64,000 bases of DNA from Aporhodopirellula aestuarii (GCF_023701485.1 NZ_JAMQBK010000039.1:250476-314475); one strand, 5' to 3'; positions 42,901 to 51,219 are shown, numbered from the stretch's first letter. Translations and numbers: made by a program. Notes: generated by a model from the letters alone, not told the origin.

Positions 42901-45285
42901 GATTTTGCCGACCATCAAATCGCCGGCAAAGTAGGCGGCAATCGCATCGGTCGAGTCCATCGTCGCGACACGGGATGCGATCGCTTTCAGGATTCGATCT
43001 GCGGCCGCGGCGAGCGATTCGGCGCGACGGTTCCGCTTCTCAACCAACGCAACTTTGCGAGATTCAAACGCTGTGTAAACCTCTTCGCGTCGTTCGGCGA
43101 GGGTTTCGATGAACTCATCAAATTCGGCGAATCGTCCCTCGAGTTCTTCGAGGCTGACCATCACCTTAGTGAGATACTCGTCACAACGTGCCGGGGTGTC
43201 ACAGACGTCGAGATACCCGGACGTGGACTGCTGAAGCAACTTCATTTGCGAGGCAAATTCGGCACGACCTTCGACGCCGATGAGATCGCGACGACGGTTC
43301 TTCAGCCCGCTTCGCACACGATTGACATCGGCAAAAATATCGCCGATTGCGTCGATGATTTGCGTTCGTTGGGTCGCGTCTTCGATCTCGAGATTGCTGA
43401 CGGTTTCGGTCAGAAGCTCAAGTTCAGAAGCCGCTTGGTCGATTTCCGCTTCGAGTTCTTTGGCAACCGCGACACTGCCGACACCGGCGATCTTGTCTTC
43501 GGCAGTAGCGATCGCGGTTCGATACGGGGCCAAGGAGTTATCCGTCAGCAGAAAGTCGACGCAGCGACGGCTTAGCCGCTGTGTGGCTTCGGCAAGGCGT
43601 GTTTCCAATGCTTCTGCGAGCGAGAGATCCGCAAACTTCAGATCCCGCAACGTGATTGCGTGCCCACGATGTTCGCGTAGCTCGGTCAGCGAGGAAACGA
43701 ATTCTTGAATACTCTCAAATCGCGATCGTTCGGTTTCCTTCAGCGTTCGATCGATCGCTGATTTAACTTTCTCGGTCTGTTTCTTCGTCTCGGTGCGGAC
43801 CCGGACGACTTTTTCGAATTCTTCGACGGCAGCGGACGCGGCGCTACGAATGTCGTTGAGCGGTTTGTCGAGATGGTGGGTCTCGTCTTTTCCGATCCAA
43901 AAGTAGCTGTCGAGAATGTCGCCGGATTTTTTAACGAGGTCCTGGTAGAGTCCATCATAACTGTCGTCTTTTTCGATCAGTTGCAGCACTTCGCTGCATT
44001 CAGCCATCCCCCGCACGAGATCTTGGTTGCCGATTTTAAAAAGCAACGAGTCGGTTTGGCTCGACGGTAGAAAGTTTTCGCCGACAAAGGGTGTCTGCCA
44101 AATTTGGATGGGATGGTGTTTTTGTGGCGTTTCGTGTGCTTTGAAACACACCATCTCGCCGGCTTCGAAGAAGGTTTGACCGTGACACACCAGTGGCGTT
44201 TCGACGGTTTGCCGGATTTGGTTGTACCGTAGTTGGACGTACGTCCCGTGTTCGATGTTGCTGAACAGGTACAGGTAATCTTCGCCGTTGGATGACGCGA
44301 TCGTACGTTCGTAACGCATGTCCGCGAGTCCATGATCGAACCGTTTGAACTCGCCGGATTGCAAGTAGTATCCGCCGGGGAAAATCAAGCCTTGATCACC
44401 GGGCAACATCACGCAGGCATGTTGGATTTCGTCGAGCCGAACGGCTTGGTTGATCTTGCCGCTGAAGACGATGTAGCGAAATCCGGTTTCCTGATACGGT
44501 TTGATTTTCATCAACACCAAATTGCCGACGATCGCGTAATAGATCTCCGCGTCGTCGAGTTTTTGGTCTGGGTTATCGACTGGCTCGGCGTAGATGCCTT
44601 CGCCGCTGCTGGTGTTGTTTTCAACTTTGACTGTCAAGTCGCCGCCGACAGTTTCGACAAAGACTTTGTCTTCGATCGAAATGTGGGGATGGTCGCCGTA
44701 GCGGTGCATGTCGCGGGTTGCCCGCTGCCACATGAATGCGTGTTGGGGCGGTTGTTTGACCTCGTGGTCACTTCGGTTGTCGATGTACTCGATTTCAGAA
44801 CCGGTGATTCGCCATTTGAACGACTTGATGTCGCCCGCCGTTTTCCCGACTTGGAAAACCATGTGCAGGATCGGGCCTTTAACGAAGAACCGCAGAAACG
44901 TGGTCCCCTTGTAGAATCGATAAAGTTCTTCGAAGTCTTTAACGAATTGCGGATCGCTGATCAGGTCCAAAGCCGAAGCGTGGAACTCATGGTTTTCCAT
45001 CCGGTAAACCGAGAACACATCGGGAAGATGGATCTCGGTTTTTAAGCCGAACTGAACGTTGTACCCGAAAACGAAATGATCGCCGATCGACACAATGTCC
45101 CGTGGGACACAGTTGTGGTCGGTGGTAATCCGCTGCGTTGCGATCAGCCGAGTTTCGATGTTGCCGAAAACGTCGTTGCGATCGGAGTTGAGTTTGCCGA
45201 GCCGATCACGCAAATCTCCCGCAGCGTCGCGAAGACGATTGCGAAGGATTTCGTAGGTCCCGCCGGTGAGTTGGGTGTCACTCAT
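39994..45285 (-). CDS. Very large coiled-coil AAA ATPase, DUF3686 / DNA-repair-ATPase-like
   Basis: This 1763-residue protein has a beta-rich N-terminal region (about 1-430) that repeatedly shows aromatic/Gly-rich strands (F-V-F-G-Y-N-V-Q-F-G-L-K; G-D-Q-G-L-I-F-P-G-G-Y-Y-L) and matches my memory of proteins annotated DUF3686 or DNA repair ATPase. The middle (about 460-960) is mostly long coiled coil. A AAA-type domain follows with Walker A P-P-G-Y-G-K-T-T (about 1283-1290), Walker B V-M-L-Y-L-D-D-I-Q (about 1346-1354) and a sensor-like V-V-M-A-G-N-P. A second coiled coil ends the protein. No membrane segment is seen. The SPFH/flotillin-like gene lies immediately upstream on the same strand (186 bases), so the two probably act together. 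A repair role is only an annotation label; no experiment is implied. Confidence 0.82.
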   Translation of the reverse strand: MSDTQLTGGTYEILRNRLRDAAGDLRDRLGKLNSDRNDVFGNIETRLIATQRITTDHNCVPRDIVSIGDHFVFGYNVQFGLKTEIHLPDVFSVYRMENHEFHASALDLISDPQFVKDFEELYRFYKGTTFLRFFVKGPILHMVFQVGKTAGDIKSFKWRITGSEIEYIDNRSDHEVKQPPQHAFMWQRATRDMHRYGDHPHISIEDKVFVETVGGDLTVKVENNTSSGEGIYAEPVDNPDQKLDDAEIYYAIVGNLVLMKIKPYQETGFRYIVFSGKINQAVRLDEIQHACVMLPGDQGLIFPGGYYLQSGEFKRFDHGLADMRYERTIASSNGEDYLYLFSNIEHGTYVQLRYNQIRQTVETPLVCHGQTFFEAGEMVCFKAHETPQKHHPIQIWQTPFVGENFLPSSQTDSLLFKIGNQDLVRGMAECSEVLQLIEKDDSYDGLYQDLVKKSGDILDSYFWIGKDETHHLDKPLNDIRSAASAAVEEFEKVVRVRTETKKQTEKVKSAIDRTLKETERSRFESIQEFVSSLTELREHRGHAITLRDLKFADLSLAEALETRLAEATQRLSRRCVDFLLTDNSLAPYRTAIATAEDKIAGVGSVAVAKELEAEIDQAASELELLTETVSNLEIEDATQRTQIIDAIGDIFADVNRVRSGLKNRRRDLIGVEGRAEFASQMKLLQQSTSGYLDVCDTPARCDEYLTKVMVSLEELEGRFAEFDEFIETLAERREEVYTAFESRKVALVEKRNRRAESLAAAADRILKAIASRVATMDSTDAIAAYFAGDLMVGKIRGLIDELDNLGDAVRVGDLQGRLKVIREDATRGLKDRQDLFEDGGDIIRLGERKFAVNTQPLDLTTVLRGGELCLHLTGTQFFEPMHDPRLESSRELWDQPLVSENRHVYRAEYLALDLFTEAVTRQSVDASWVGEKMNGRFDEGYAKGVHDRDTAAILNALISIDRQLGLLRYEPTLRACSQFWWTRILGAKPRTEMKQWIAGFAKLARAYPQAEPAVQFREHLAQLALADESVWKPLFGKTVTPPRIADYLFHELLVSPNKATVSGRAMHLLSDFKNALPQTDRQKWLVGGIKPNSDDPIRSFVLARNWSDAFIKKIEAENPKPDVDAAEGYRNELAWLVLSEIDQETGTEMDDTAAAKARGIDRHLQIVDVPVAVSVPSLVGSHERIVDGKMTVHYHEFKQRLSDYRESVVPRFHALHQAKADLVKAARDSMRLDEFKPKVLSSFVRNQLLDEVYLPLIGDNLAKQMGTAGEDKRTDRMGLLLLISPPGYGKTTLMEYVANRLGLVFMKINGPAIGHGVTSLDPAEAPNAAAREEIERLNLALEMGDNVMLYLDDIQHTHPELLQKFISLCDATRKIEGVRGGKTRTYDLRGRRVAVVMAGNPYTESGDRFQIPDMLSNRADVYNLGEIIGDRADAFEMSYLENCLSSNVTLAPLSTAPLSDARKIAMAAQRDSIEGIELESNFSLDQVRDMFEVTRKLLRVRDVVLRVNRAYIRSAAQADAYRTEPPFKLQGSYRNMNRIAERVAPVMNDAELQTLIVSNYEQDAQTLTTDNEANVLKFKELMGILTPEESARWDSIKYAFVESVRMAGMDSEDQVGQVMRQLASMRDGLESIRQVIAKAIAMEDHSAEQRMDARVDSLRQSLVAIGDSLSQRIQNTGNQLEELTRQQATTPVEQKVLVQHKVPRVMAELIKGQFHLMQEWMRPLLNESIDNGRDIDRLLKQLDQMMQTYQQVEAALDPPQTEK

Positions 45286-45378
45286 AGAATGGTTGTTGGC
45301 GATTGGCAGTGCGGACGCTTCCGTAAATGATGTTCCGGTTGTGATCGCGGTGATACGAGCCAGAACATTTGGCCTTGT

Positions 45379-45394
45379 GGGACGTGAACGTCCC
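45379..45394. promoter_or_regulatory. 7-2-7 palindrome between the flotillin-like and AAA genes
   Basis: GGGACGT-GA-ACGTCCC is a perfect inverted repeat about 95-110 bases upstream of the AAA ATPase start, in the 186-base gap. It could be an operator for an internal promoter, or a short RNA stem; there is no second copy nearby. Confidence 0.35.
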
Positions 45395-45471
45395 GCCGCA
45401 GCCTCTGTGATCCGCTATCGAATTGCGATGTTGGAAATGCAGGCCTGCGGCATCAGTCATTCATCAAAGGC

Positions 45472-47541
45472 TCAGCTCTTCGAGGAAGGTTTCACCCGTT
45501 TGGCGGCGACAGTCGTCTCGCCGTTTTTACCCGGGCTCGCGAGGAGTCGTCCGGCTTTTTGATCCGTTACGTTGGCGGTCGCGGCGATGCTGAGCAGACT
45601 CGTTAGCTGGTTTCTCACATCATCGGTCGATGCCATTCCCATCATTTTGGCGATGAGGGCGGCGATCGAGAGGTCTTTGACACCGTCGGTATCCAGTCCG
45701 AACTGACCGATCAGGTCCTGCACTTGGCTGCGGAAATAGTCCGCGTTGCCATCGAAGAACGTGTCCTTAATATCGGTCGCGACCTTGCTGTTGTAAACGA
45801 ATCGGTCGATCGCCTTGCCGCCCTTGACGGCCGAAGTGATCTGTTCGAAGAACTCACCGTCACCGCCGACGATGTCAATTCGAGCTGCCTTGAGGGCATC
45901 GCCGATGACGCTGGCTTGGCTCTCGGCGATTCCACGTTGAGCATCGATCGCGGCGATTTCGACGTCTTTCTCTTTGTTGAGCGAGAGTTTGAATTCTTCG
46001 TGCTCTTTGCCGACGCCGTCGAGTTTCTTCATCGCTTCGGCCTTCTCGGTGATACCCGTTGCTTCGGCACTGTATTTCTCGCGTGAAACCTTCGCTTCGG
46101 CGAGGCCTTCCTTCTCGAGCGAGGCAGCCTTGGCTTCTTGCACTTGGGCTTCGGCCAATCCGATCGCGGCGGCTTGGGCCGACTCGGCTTCGGCGAGCAT
46201 CTTGGCCGCTGCGGTTTCTTTCTCCGCCGCGTCGCGTTTCGCTTCGGCTTCGATCCGAATCTTCTGAGCGTACAGTTCGCTGGATTCTTTCTCTGCCTGG
46301 GCAAGTTTCGTCTGGCGAATCAATTCCTCTTGTGCGGTCATCTCGGCAGCGGTGACTTGCACCTTCTTGGCCCGGTCGGCCTTGGCGATTTCCACGGTGT
46401 CTTTGATCCGTTCCTGCTCTTCGACAACCGCTCGTTCGACGGCAACACGTTCGCGAATCACTTCTTGGATGTTTCGCTTTTCGACTTCGATCGCTTTTTC
46501 CTTCTCGACGTCGGCGACGCCAACGACTCGCAAACGTTCGGTCGCTTCGAGGTCGCGATCGCGAGTAACGCGTTCTTGCTCGACGGCATCGGTCTTCTCT
46601 TTGTTTCGCTGAGCGACCAAGACTTGGCGCGCTTTATTTTCTTCTGCGATGCCGATTTCTTCTTCGGTCGTAATGCGTGCCCGTTCGGATTCGAGCCGTT
46701 GTTCTTCGCGGACCTTGGCAGCAGCGGCTTGTTCGCGAGCGGAAATCTCGGCGATTTCACGTTTTTGCTTCTCGACCGCTTCGACGCGTTGACGTTCCAA
46801 GGCGAGAATTGTTTCTTCCGCTTCGACGTCTTGTTTCTTGAGTGTTTTTTCTTTGTCGCGGGTGAACTGGTTTTCCTTCACCTTCTCCATCGACGTCAGT
46901 TCGGTGATCTTCTTGATACCTTCGGCGTCGAGAATATTGCTCGGGCTGAGCATTTCCAACGGAGTTTGTTCGAGATAGTCGATCGCCGCATCGTCGAGAC
47001 GGTATCCGTTCAGGTCGGTACCGATCACCTTGAGGATTTCGTCTTTGAACTTGTCGCGTTGATCGTAGAGGTCGATGAAGTCGAATTGCTTGCCGACCGT
47101 CTTCAGGGCTTCACTAAATTTGGCGTCGAACAATTCACGCAACGTTTCGAGTTGACTGCACCGTTTCGCTCCGATCGCCTCGGCGACCTCTTTCATTTCG
47201 GCGGGCGAGTTGGCGACGCGAATGAAGAAGGCGACTTTGATGTCGGCTCGGATGTTGTCTTTACAAATCAATCCGGCGCTGCCTTCGCGGTGGATCTCGA
47301 AGCTTTTCAGCGTCAGGTCCATGAACTCGTATTGCTGGATCAGTGGAATGACCATCATTCCTTGACCGCATACGGCTTCCACACCGCCACGTCCGGATCG
47401 CACGATCGCACGATCGGGGCCGACCTTGATGTAGTACTTCTGCAAAAGGACGACTACAAACAGCAAACAGAGCAGTGCGCCGGCGATCAGCACGATCGCA
47501 CCGTCCGCCGCATAGCTGTCGGTGATGAAAGCGGAGAGCAT
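45472..47541 (-). CDS. Flotillin-like SPFH membrane protein
   Basis: This 689-residue protein has one N-terminal transmembrane helix (about 12-34), an SPFH/band-7 domain (about 40-215: R-S-G-R-G-G-V-E-A-V-C-G-Q-G; L-D-L-T-L-K-S-F-E type strand; Y-R-L-D-D-A-A-I-D-Y-L-E-Q-T), then a very long Glu/Ala/Lys-rich coiled coil (about 220-540) with the E-A repeats typical of flotillins, and a C-terminal globular tail (about 540-689). Flotillins oligomerise into membrane scaffolds. Length is longer than usual bacterial FloT (about 500-550). The ATG at 47541 has AGGGAC 8 bases upstream. It is the first gene of a pair with the AAA ATPase downstream; no NfeD/YqiJ-like partner is present. Confidence 0.9.
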   Translation of the reverse strand: MLSAFITDSYAADGAIVLIAGALLCLLFVVVLLQKYYIKVGPDRAIVRSGRGGVEAVCGQGMMVIPLIQQYEFMDLTLKSFEIHREGSAGLICKDNIRADIKVAFFIRVANSPAEMKEVAEAIGAKRCSQLETLRELFDAKFSEALKTVGKQFDFIDLYDQRDKFKDEILKVIGTDLNGYRLDDAAIDYLEQTPLEMLSPSNILDAEGIKKITELTSMEKVKENQFTRDKEKTLKKQDVEAEETILALERQRVEAVEKQKREIAEISAREQAAAAKVREEQRLESERARITTEEEIGIAEENKARQVLVAQRNKEKTDAVEQERVTRDRDLEATERLRVVGVADVEKEKAIEVEKRNIQEVIRERVAVERAVVEEQERIKDTVEIAKADRAKKVQVTAAEMTAQEELIRQTKLAQAEKESSELYAQKIRIEAEAKRDAAEKETAAAKMLAEAESAQAAAIGLAEAQVQEAKAASLEKEGLAEAKVSREKYSAEATGITEKAEAMKKLDGVGKEHEEFKLSLNKEKDVEIAAIDAQRGIAESQASVIGDALKAARIDIVGGDGEFFEQITSAVKGGKAIDRFVYNSKVATDIKDTFFDGNADYFRSQVQDLIGQFGLDTDGVKDLSIAALIAKMMGMASTDDVRNQLTSLLSIAATANVTDQKAGRLLASPGKNGETTVAAKRVKPSSKS

Positions 47542-47747
47542 GGGAGAGTCCCTTAGTTACAGTGAATCAGAAGGAGGAGTGGGCAAGGAACAGGGCCGAC
47601 AGGCGAGCGCAACCGGGCGCCAAAACTCTCAAAATTAAGCATTTCAGTGGAAATGGGTCGGGGAGAGCGAGTTGCGGAAGGACGCCAGTCTAATTACAGC
47701 CCCGCTCTAGGGTAGAATACGGCTTGCCTGACTGCCGGAACTACTGG

Positions 47748-47804
47748 CAAGAATTTTCGAATGATCGCGGATCGCGACGCGATTAACAAGAATTTTCGAC
47801 TGAT
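47748..47804. repeat. Pair of 18-base direct repeats
   Basis: CAAGAATTTTCGA-N-TGAT occurs twice (47748-47765 and 47787-47804), identical except for one base (A or C), with starts 39 bases apart, about 200-260 bases upstream of the flotillin-like start. Such an AT-rich direct repeat in a GC-rich context could be a regulator binding array. Confidence 0.5.
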
Positions 47805-47834
47805 GCCCTGGCGCGAGCAACACGAGCCAGGGCA
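47804..47834 (-). terminator. Hairpin after the dehydrogenase gene
   Basis: TGCCCTGGC (47804-47812) and GCCAGGGCA (47826-47834) form a perfect 9-bp stem with a 13-base loop, about 100 bases after the stop codon of the minus-strand dehydrogenase. No T-run follows, so it is a stabilising or Rho-assisted terminator rather than a classical intrinsic one. Confidence 0.45.
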
Positions 47835-47931
47835 ATCGAGTCAAACGATCGGGATGCTGTTGTGCCCCAATTTCGCCGGAAGTCGGCGATGATCGAGCTA
47901 TTGTGACGAGTTTAACTGGGCTCAAACCGCC

Positions 47932-48942
47932 TCAAAACTCGATGACGACCTTCCCAACGTGTTTTTGTGAGGCAAAGTACTCATACGCCGCAATGGAATC
48001 TGCGAACGAGAAGGACCGGTCGATCACCGGTTTGATTCCATTGCCGACGACGGCCGCGACGGTTTGTTCGTGCATCAACCGGCTGCCCACGTAGATGCCA
48101 CGAATGGTCAGCAGATTAAAAACGCTCAGCAGCGGGCCAACTTTTGCACCCGGAGAATCGAGTACGCCGATCAAATGAATGTACCCGCCGACGCTGGCGG
48201 ATTTTAATGATCGTTCGAGCGTTCCCGGCCCGCCGACTTCGACGACATGATCAACGCCTTCGCCTTGGGTCAGTTGCTGAACCGCTTTGTGCCATTCCGG
48301 GGTCTCGCGGTAGTTGATGCCCTCGTCGGCTCCGAGCGAACGGGCTTGTTCGAGTTTGTCGTCGCTCGACGATGTCACGATGACGTGTGCGCCGGCGGCT
48401 TTGGCCAGTTGCAGGGCGAAGATCGAAACTCCACCTGTACCCAACAGCAGTACCGTCTGTCCTGGTTGCAGTTGTCCGCTGGCGAAAAGTGCATGCCAAG
48501 CCGTCACGGCCGCACAAGGCAAGGTGGCTGCTTCGGCAAAGGATAATTCGTCCGGGATCGCCACGAGCGATTGTTCGGGAGCGACGATCGTCTCTGCCAA
48601 CACGCCGTCGATGCCGCCGCCGAGGCTTGTCTTGAGTTTGGCGTTGGTCGCGGGGCCTTCGATCCAGTCACGCACAAAGTTTGGGCTGACCCGATCACCC
48701 ACTTTCCATCGGGTCACATTTTCACCAACCTCCACCACTTCACCTGCCCCGTCGGACAGGGCCACAACCGGACGGGTGTCGTTACGGAGGTAGCCACCCG
48801 ACGCGACGCCGAGGTCGCGATAGTTGAGGGACGCCGCACGCATCGAAATCTTGACTTCGCCGGAACCGACGGTGGGTTCGGGGCGGTCGATCAACTCGAT
48901 CGCTTGAATACCGTCTCCGGATTGGATCGTAAATGCTTTCAC
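47932..48942 (-). CDS. NAD(P)-dependent quinone-oxidoreductase-like medium-chain dehydrogenase
   Basis: This 336-residue MDR-superfamily enzyme starts at GTG 48942. It has the GroES-like N-terminal domain (S-L-N-Y-R-D-L-G; V-V-A-L-S-D-G-A-G-E-V-V-E-V-G) and a Rossmann domain with V-L-L-L-G-T-G-G-V-S. The Cys/His zinc ligands of alcohol dehydrogenases are absent at the usual places, so it belongs with zinc-free quinone oxidoreductases or enoyl reductases. It is the third gene of a probable operon, 45 bases after the acyl-adenylate ligase. An enoyl-reductase role on an acyl-CoA or acyl chain would fit its neighbour, but this is inference. Confidence 0.88.
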   Translation of the reverse strand: MKAFTIQSGDGIQAIELIDRPEPTVGSGEVKISMRAASLNYRDLGVASGGYLRNDTRPVVALSDGAGEVVEVGENVTRWKVGDRVSPNFVRDWIEGPATNAKLKTSLGGGIDGVLAETIVAPEQSLVAIPDELSFAEAATLPCAAVTAWHALFASGQLQPGQTVLLLGTGGVSIFALQLAKAAGAHVIVTSSSDDKLEQARSLGADEGINYRETPEWHKAVQQLTQGEGVDHVVEVGGPGTLERSLKSASVGGYIHLIGVLDSPGAKVGPLLSVFNLLTIRGIYVGSRLMHEQTVAAVVGNGIKPVIDRSFSFADSIAAYEYFASQKHVGKVVIEF

Positions 48943-48987
48943 TGATTCTCTCGTGACTGAAGTGGGATGGTGGACTATTGGATGGTG

Positions 48988-50433
48988 TCAACCTCCGCCG
49001 AATCGCTTGCTGATGCTATGACGGCGAGGCGTGCTTTTTGACGTCAGTTCACCGGATGAGTGTGCGAGCGGGGGATCGATTCGTTCAATCGAAACGGACG
49101 TACCTGCCGGCAGCAGAGGACGTATGATTTCTCTGATTCGATCTTGATCGATTGAGTCGGCTTGGATCGCAACGAGGAGGGACTGGTTGACGGATAACAA
49201 AACGGCGTACTCACAGCCGGTTTTTCGCTGAAGAGTTTGTTCGATGGCAAGCGGATGGACTTTGTAGCCGTTTTCGAGAACGATCACATCATCCGCTCGG
49301 CCGATGATTTGCAGTTGGCCGTTTGGGGCGGATTCGACGAGGTCACCGGTATCGAGCCAGCCCTCATGGTCAATCTTGAGGGCCGTCGAAGCGGGATCAT
49401 CGAGATAGCCTAGCATCACCAGCGGACCGCGAACGAAAAGCCGCTGGTCAACAATCCGGGTTTCACAGCCCGCGACCGGCGGCCCCACACATCCAACTGC
49501 GGTATCGCCCGGCGATGAGCTACAGATGACTGGTGAAGTTTCCGTGCAACCGTATCCCTGAATCACCTCAATCCCATGGAGTCCGAATCGTTCAAACAGA
49601 TCAACGCTCATTGCCGCGCCACCACAGCCTAGTACGCGGAGTCGGCTTAGGTTCGGATCGCCCGCGTCCAATCGCTCCACGATCTGTCTCGCCAGCATGG
49701 GGACACCGTTAATCATTGTGGGAAGGGATTCGGTGGCGATCCGATCCAGGCCCCTTCGTCCGTAGTCGAGCGTCCACTGGCAACCCGAGAGCAGCCACGT
49801 CCCCATATCACATGTTCGTGCGTAAGCATGAGAGAGCGATAAGAGGGTGAGTCGCACGTCGTCGACATTCTGAGGCACGGCAGCTAGTTTTGCGGCGGCG
49901 TTGGTGGTTAGGTTACGCTGCGACAACATCACGCCTCGCGGCTTGGCAGTCGTCCCGCTAGTCCACAGAACAAGACTCGCTTGATCAACGTCAACGCTGT
50001 CCGCGGATTGCTGGAGTCGTGCGAACGATTCGTCAAAATTGCCGAGCGATTCAAGGGTGGGATTGTTCGTGAGGGTCAACGCGACGCCGCCCGATCGCTC
50101 AAACATTTCTTTTCGAGAGTCACACGGTAGTTTCGAATCGATCGGGATCTCAATCGCACCGCAGGCAATGCATGCCAACGCATTGACTACGACGCTGGTG
50201 GTGTTCTGGCTTTCATAGACGAATCGTTTTCCGCGTTTGTCGCCGTCCATGTTCGTGGTATCGGGATCCTGCCGTGATGACGAAACCAGGCTCTCCATCG
50301 CCGCCGCGGCGTGGTCGACGGCGACGACAAGTTGACGCCATGTCAGCGTGGGCCAACCCGGACAGCGAAGCGCGATCGCATCTGGGCGTTCCTTCGCATG
50401 TTGCAACAAAGCGTCTAAAAGGTGCCGTGGCAT
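48988..50433 (-). CDS. AMP-dependent acyl-CoA synthetase / ligase
   Basis: This 481-residue adenylate-forming enzyme activates a carboxylic acid with ATP. The phosphate-binding signature W-T-S-G-T-T-A-K-P-R-G lies at 157-167. Other family motifs are I-Q-G-Y-G-C-T-E-T-S-P-V-I, G-W-L-D-T-G-D-L and the hinge I-G-R-A-D-D-V-I-V-L-E-N-G-Y-K-V. The C-terminal subdomain is shorter than usual and the end S-S-G-E-L-T-S-K carries a candidate catalytic lysine. The chain is about 50 residues shorter than typical fatty-acyl-CoA ligases, and the substrate cannot be read. The start codon lies 3 bases after the stop codon of the methyltransferase, so the three minus-strand genes here are probably co-transcribed. 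Confidence 0.9.
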   Translation of the reverse strand: MPRHLLDALLQHAKERPDAIALRCPGWPTLTWRQLVVAVDHAAAAMESLVSSSRQDPDTTNMDGDKRGKRFVYESQNTTSVVVNALACIACGAIEIPIDSKLPCDSRKEMFERSGGVALTLTNNPTLESLGNFDESFARLQQSADSVDVDQASLVLWTSGTTAKPRGVMLSQRNLTTNAAAKLAAVPQNVDDVRLTLLSLSHAYARTCDMGTWLLSGCQWTLDYGRRGLDRIATESLPTMINGVPMLARQIVERLDAGDPNLSRLRVLGCGGAAMSVDLFERFGLHGIEVIQGYGCTETSPVICSSSPGDTAVGCVGPPVAGCETRIVDQRLFVRGPLVMLGYLDDPASTALKIDHEGWLDTGDLVESAPNGQLQIIGRADDVIVLENGYKVHPLAIEQTLQRKTGCEYAVLLSVNQSLLVAIQADSIDQDRIREIIRPLLPAGTSVSIERIDPPLAHSSGELTSKSTPRRHSISKRFGGG

Positions 50434-50436
50434 GGA

Positions 50437-51219
50437 CTAGCGTTTGGTGAGTTCGTAGAGAAAGATCGCACCGGCAACACCCACATTCAAACTGTCGGTC
50501 GTCTCAGGCATGGGCAGCGTTGTTCGTACGTGGCAGGCCGCCTGCACGTCGGCGTCGAGTCCTTGTGCTTCATTGCCGAGCAACAGAATCGTGGGAGCAC
50601 CTGCCAAGTGTTCTTGCAAGTGTTCGATCGCGATTGAATCGGGTGCAAGTGTTGTCGCGGCAAAACGAAATTCACCCGCCTGCAAACTTGCGATCTGTTT
50701 AAGTGGTTGATCAAAACGATAGAATCGATGATGAAACACAGACGCCATGCTGACTCGGATTACCCGCCGCACGTACGGGAAGATGGTCGCTGGTCCGATC
50801 AGGATGTCGTGGACTCCCATCGCGGCGGCGGACCTGAGCAGGCTGCCCACGTTCTCGGGATCGCTGATGCCGACCAAGCCGAGGGCGAGGTTAGGACGTC
50901 GGGTCTGCAGCGTCTCGCAATCTAGCCAGGGTGGACAATCGCCATGGGCGAGCACGCCGCGATGAAAATCGTAGCCCGCGATCGCTTCTCCAATTTCCGG
51001 CTCAACGACGAAAGCAGGCACGGAGTCGGGAAGCAAGTCGATGTACTTGTGTTCCTGCCCTTTGTGAATCAGTAACGATCGTATCGATAATTCACTTTGT
51101 AGCAGCCGTTTCACAACGAGGGACCCCTCGGCGATGAATCCGTCCCCTGGATCTCGCAGACGAACGTTTCGGTAGGCAGAAATACGAGGATCAGCCGGAT
51201 CGGACAGTGTAATGATCAC
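50437..51219 (-). CDS. SpoU/TrmH-family RNA 2'-O-methyltransferase
   Basis: This protein of about 261 residues is a SPOUT methyltransferase, using SAM to methylate a ribose 2'-OH in tRNA or rRNA. The N-terminal substrate-binding part includes R-N-V-R-L-R-D-P-G-D-G-F-I-A-E-G. The knotted core shows motif 1 S-D-P-E-N-V-G-S-L-L-R-S-A-A-A-M-G, motif 2 I-L-L-L-G-N-E-A-Q-G-L and motif 3 T-D-S-L-N-V-G-V-A-G-A. The GTG at 51219 is my preferred start; an in-frame TTG at 51231 would add four residues and neither has a good Shine-Dalgarno site. It leads the probable three-gene operon with the ligase and dehydrogenase. The RNA target is unknown. Confidence 0.88.
   Translation of the reverse strand: MIITLSDPADPRISAYRNVRLRDPGDGFIAEGSLVVKRLLQSELSIRSLLIHKGQEHKYIDLLPDSVPAFVVEPEIGEAIAGYDFHRGVLAHGDCPPWLDCETLQTRRPNLALGLVGISDPENVGSLLRSAAAMGVHDILIGPATIFPYVRRVIRVSMASVFHHRFYRFDQPLKQIASLQAGEFRFAATTLAPDSIAIEHLQEHLAGAPTILLLGNEAQGLDADVQAACHVRTTLPMPETTDSLNVGVAGAIFLYELTKR

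Larger units (their letters stand above)
47542..47931. other. Upstream region of the flotillin-like/AAA pair
   Basis: These 390 bases include a direct repeat (47748-47765 and 47787-47804) and a strong hairpin (47804-47834), listed separately. No ORF is convincing. This must hold the promoter of the pair and the 3' end of the dehydrogenase transcript. Confidence 0.5.

Noticed and set aside
42640-43575. 311-codon plus-strand frame opposite the AAA ATPase gene
   Set aside because: It is antisense to the coiled-coil part of the recognised gene, and its amino-acid content reflects complementary codons.
46138-47556. 472-codon open frame on the plus strand opposite the flotillin-like gene
   Set aside because: It mirrors the repetitive Glu/Ala/Lys coiled-coil codons of the real minus-strand gene; its translation is Phe/Leu/Asp-rich low complexity and it has no domain of its own.
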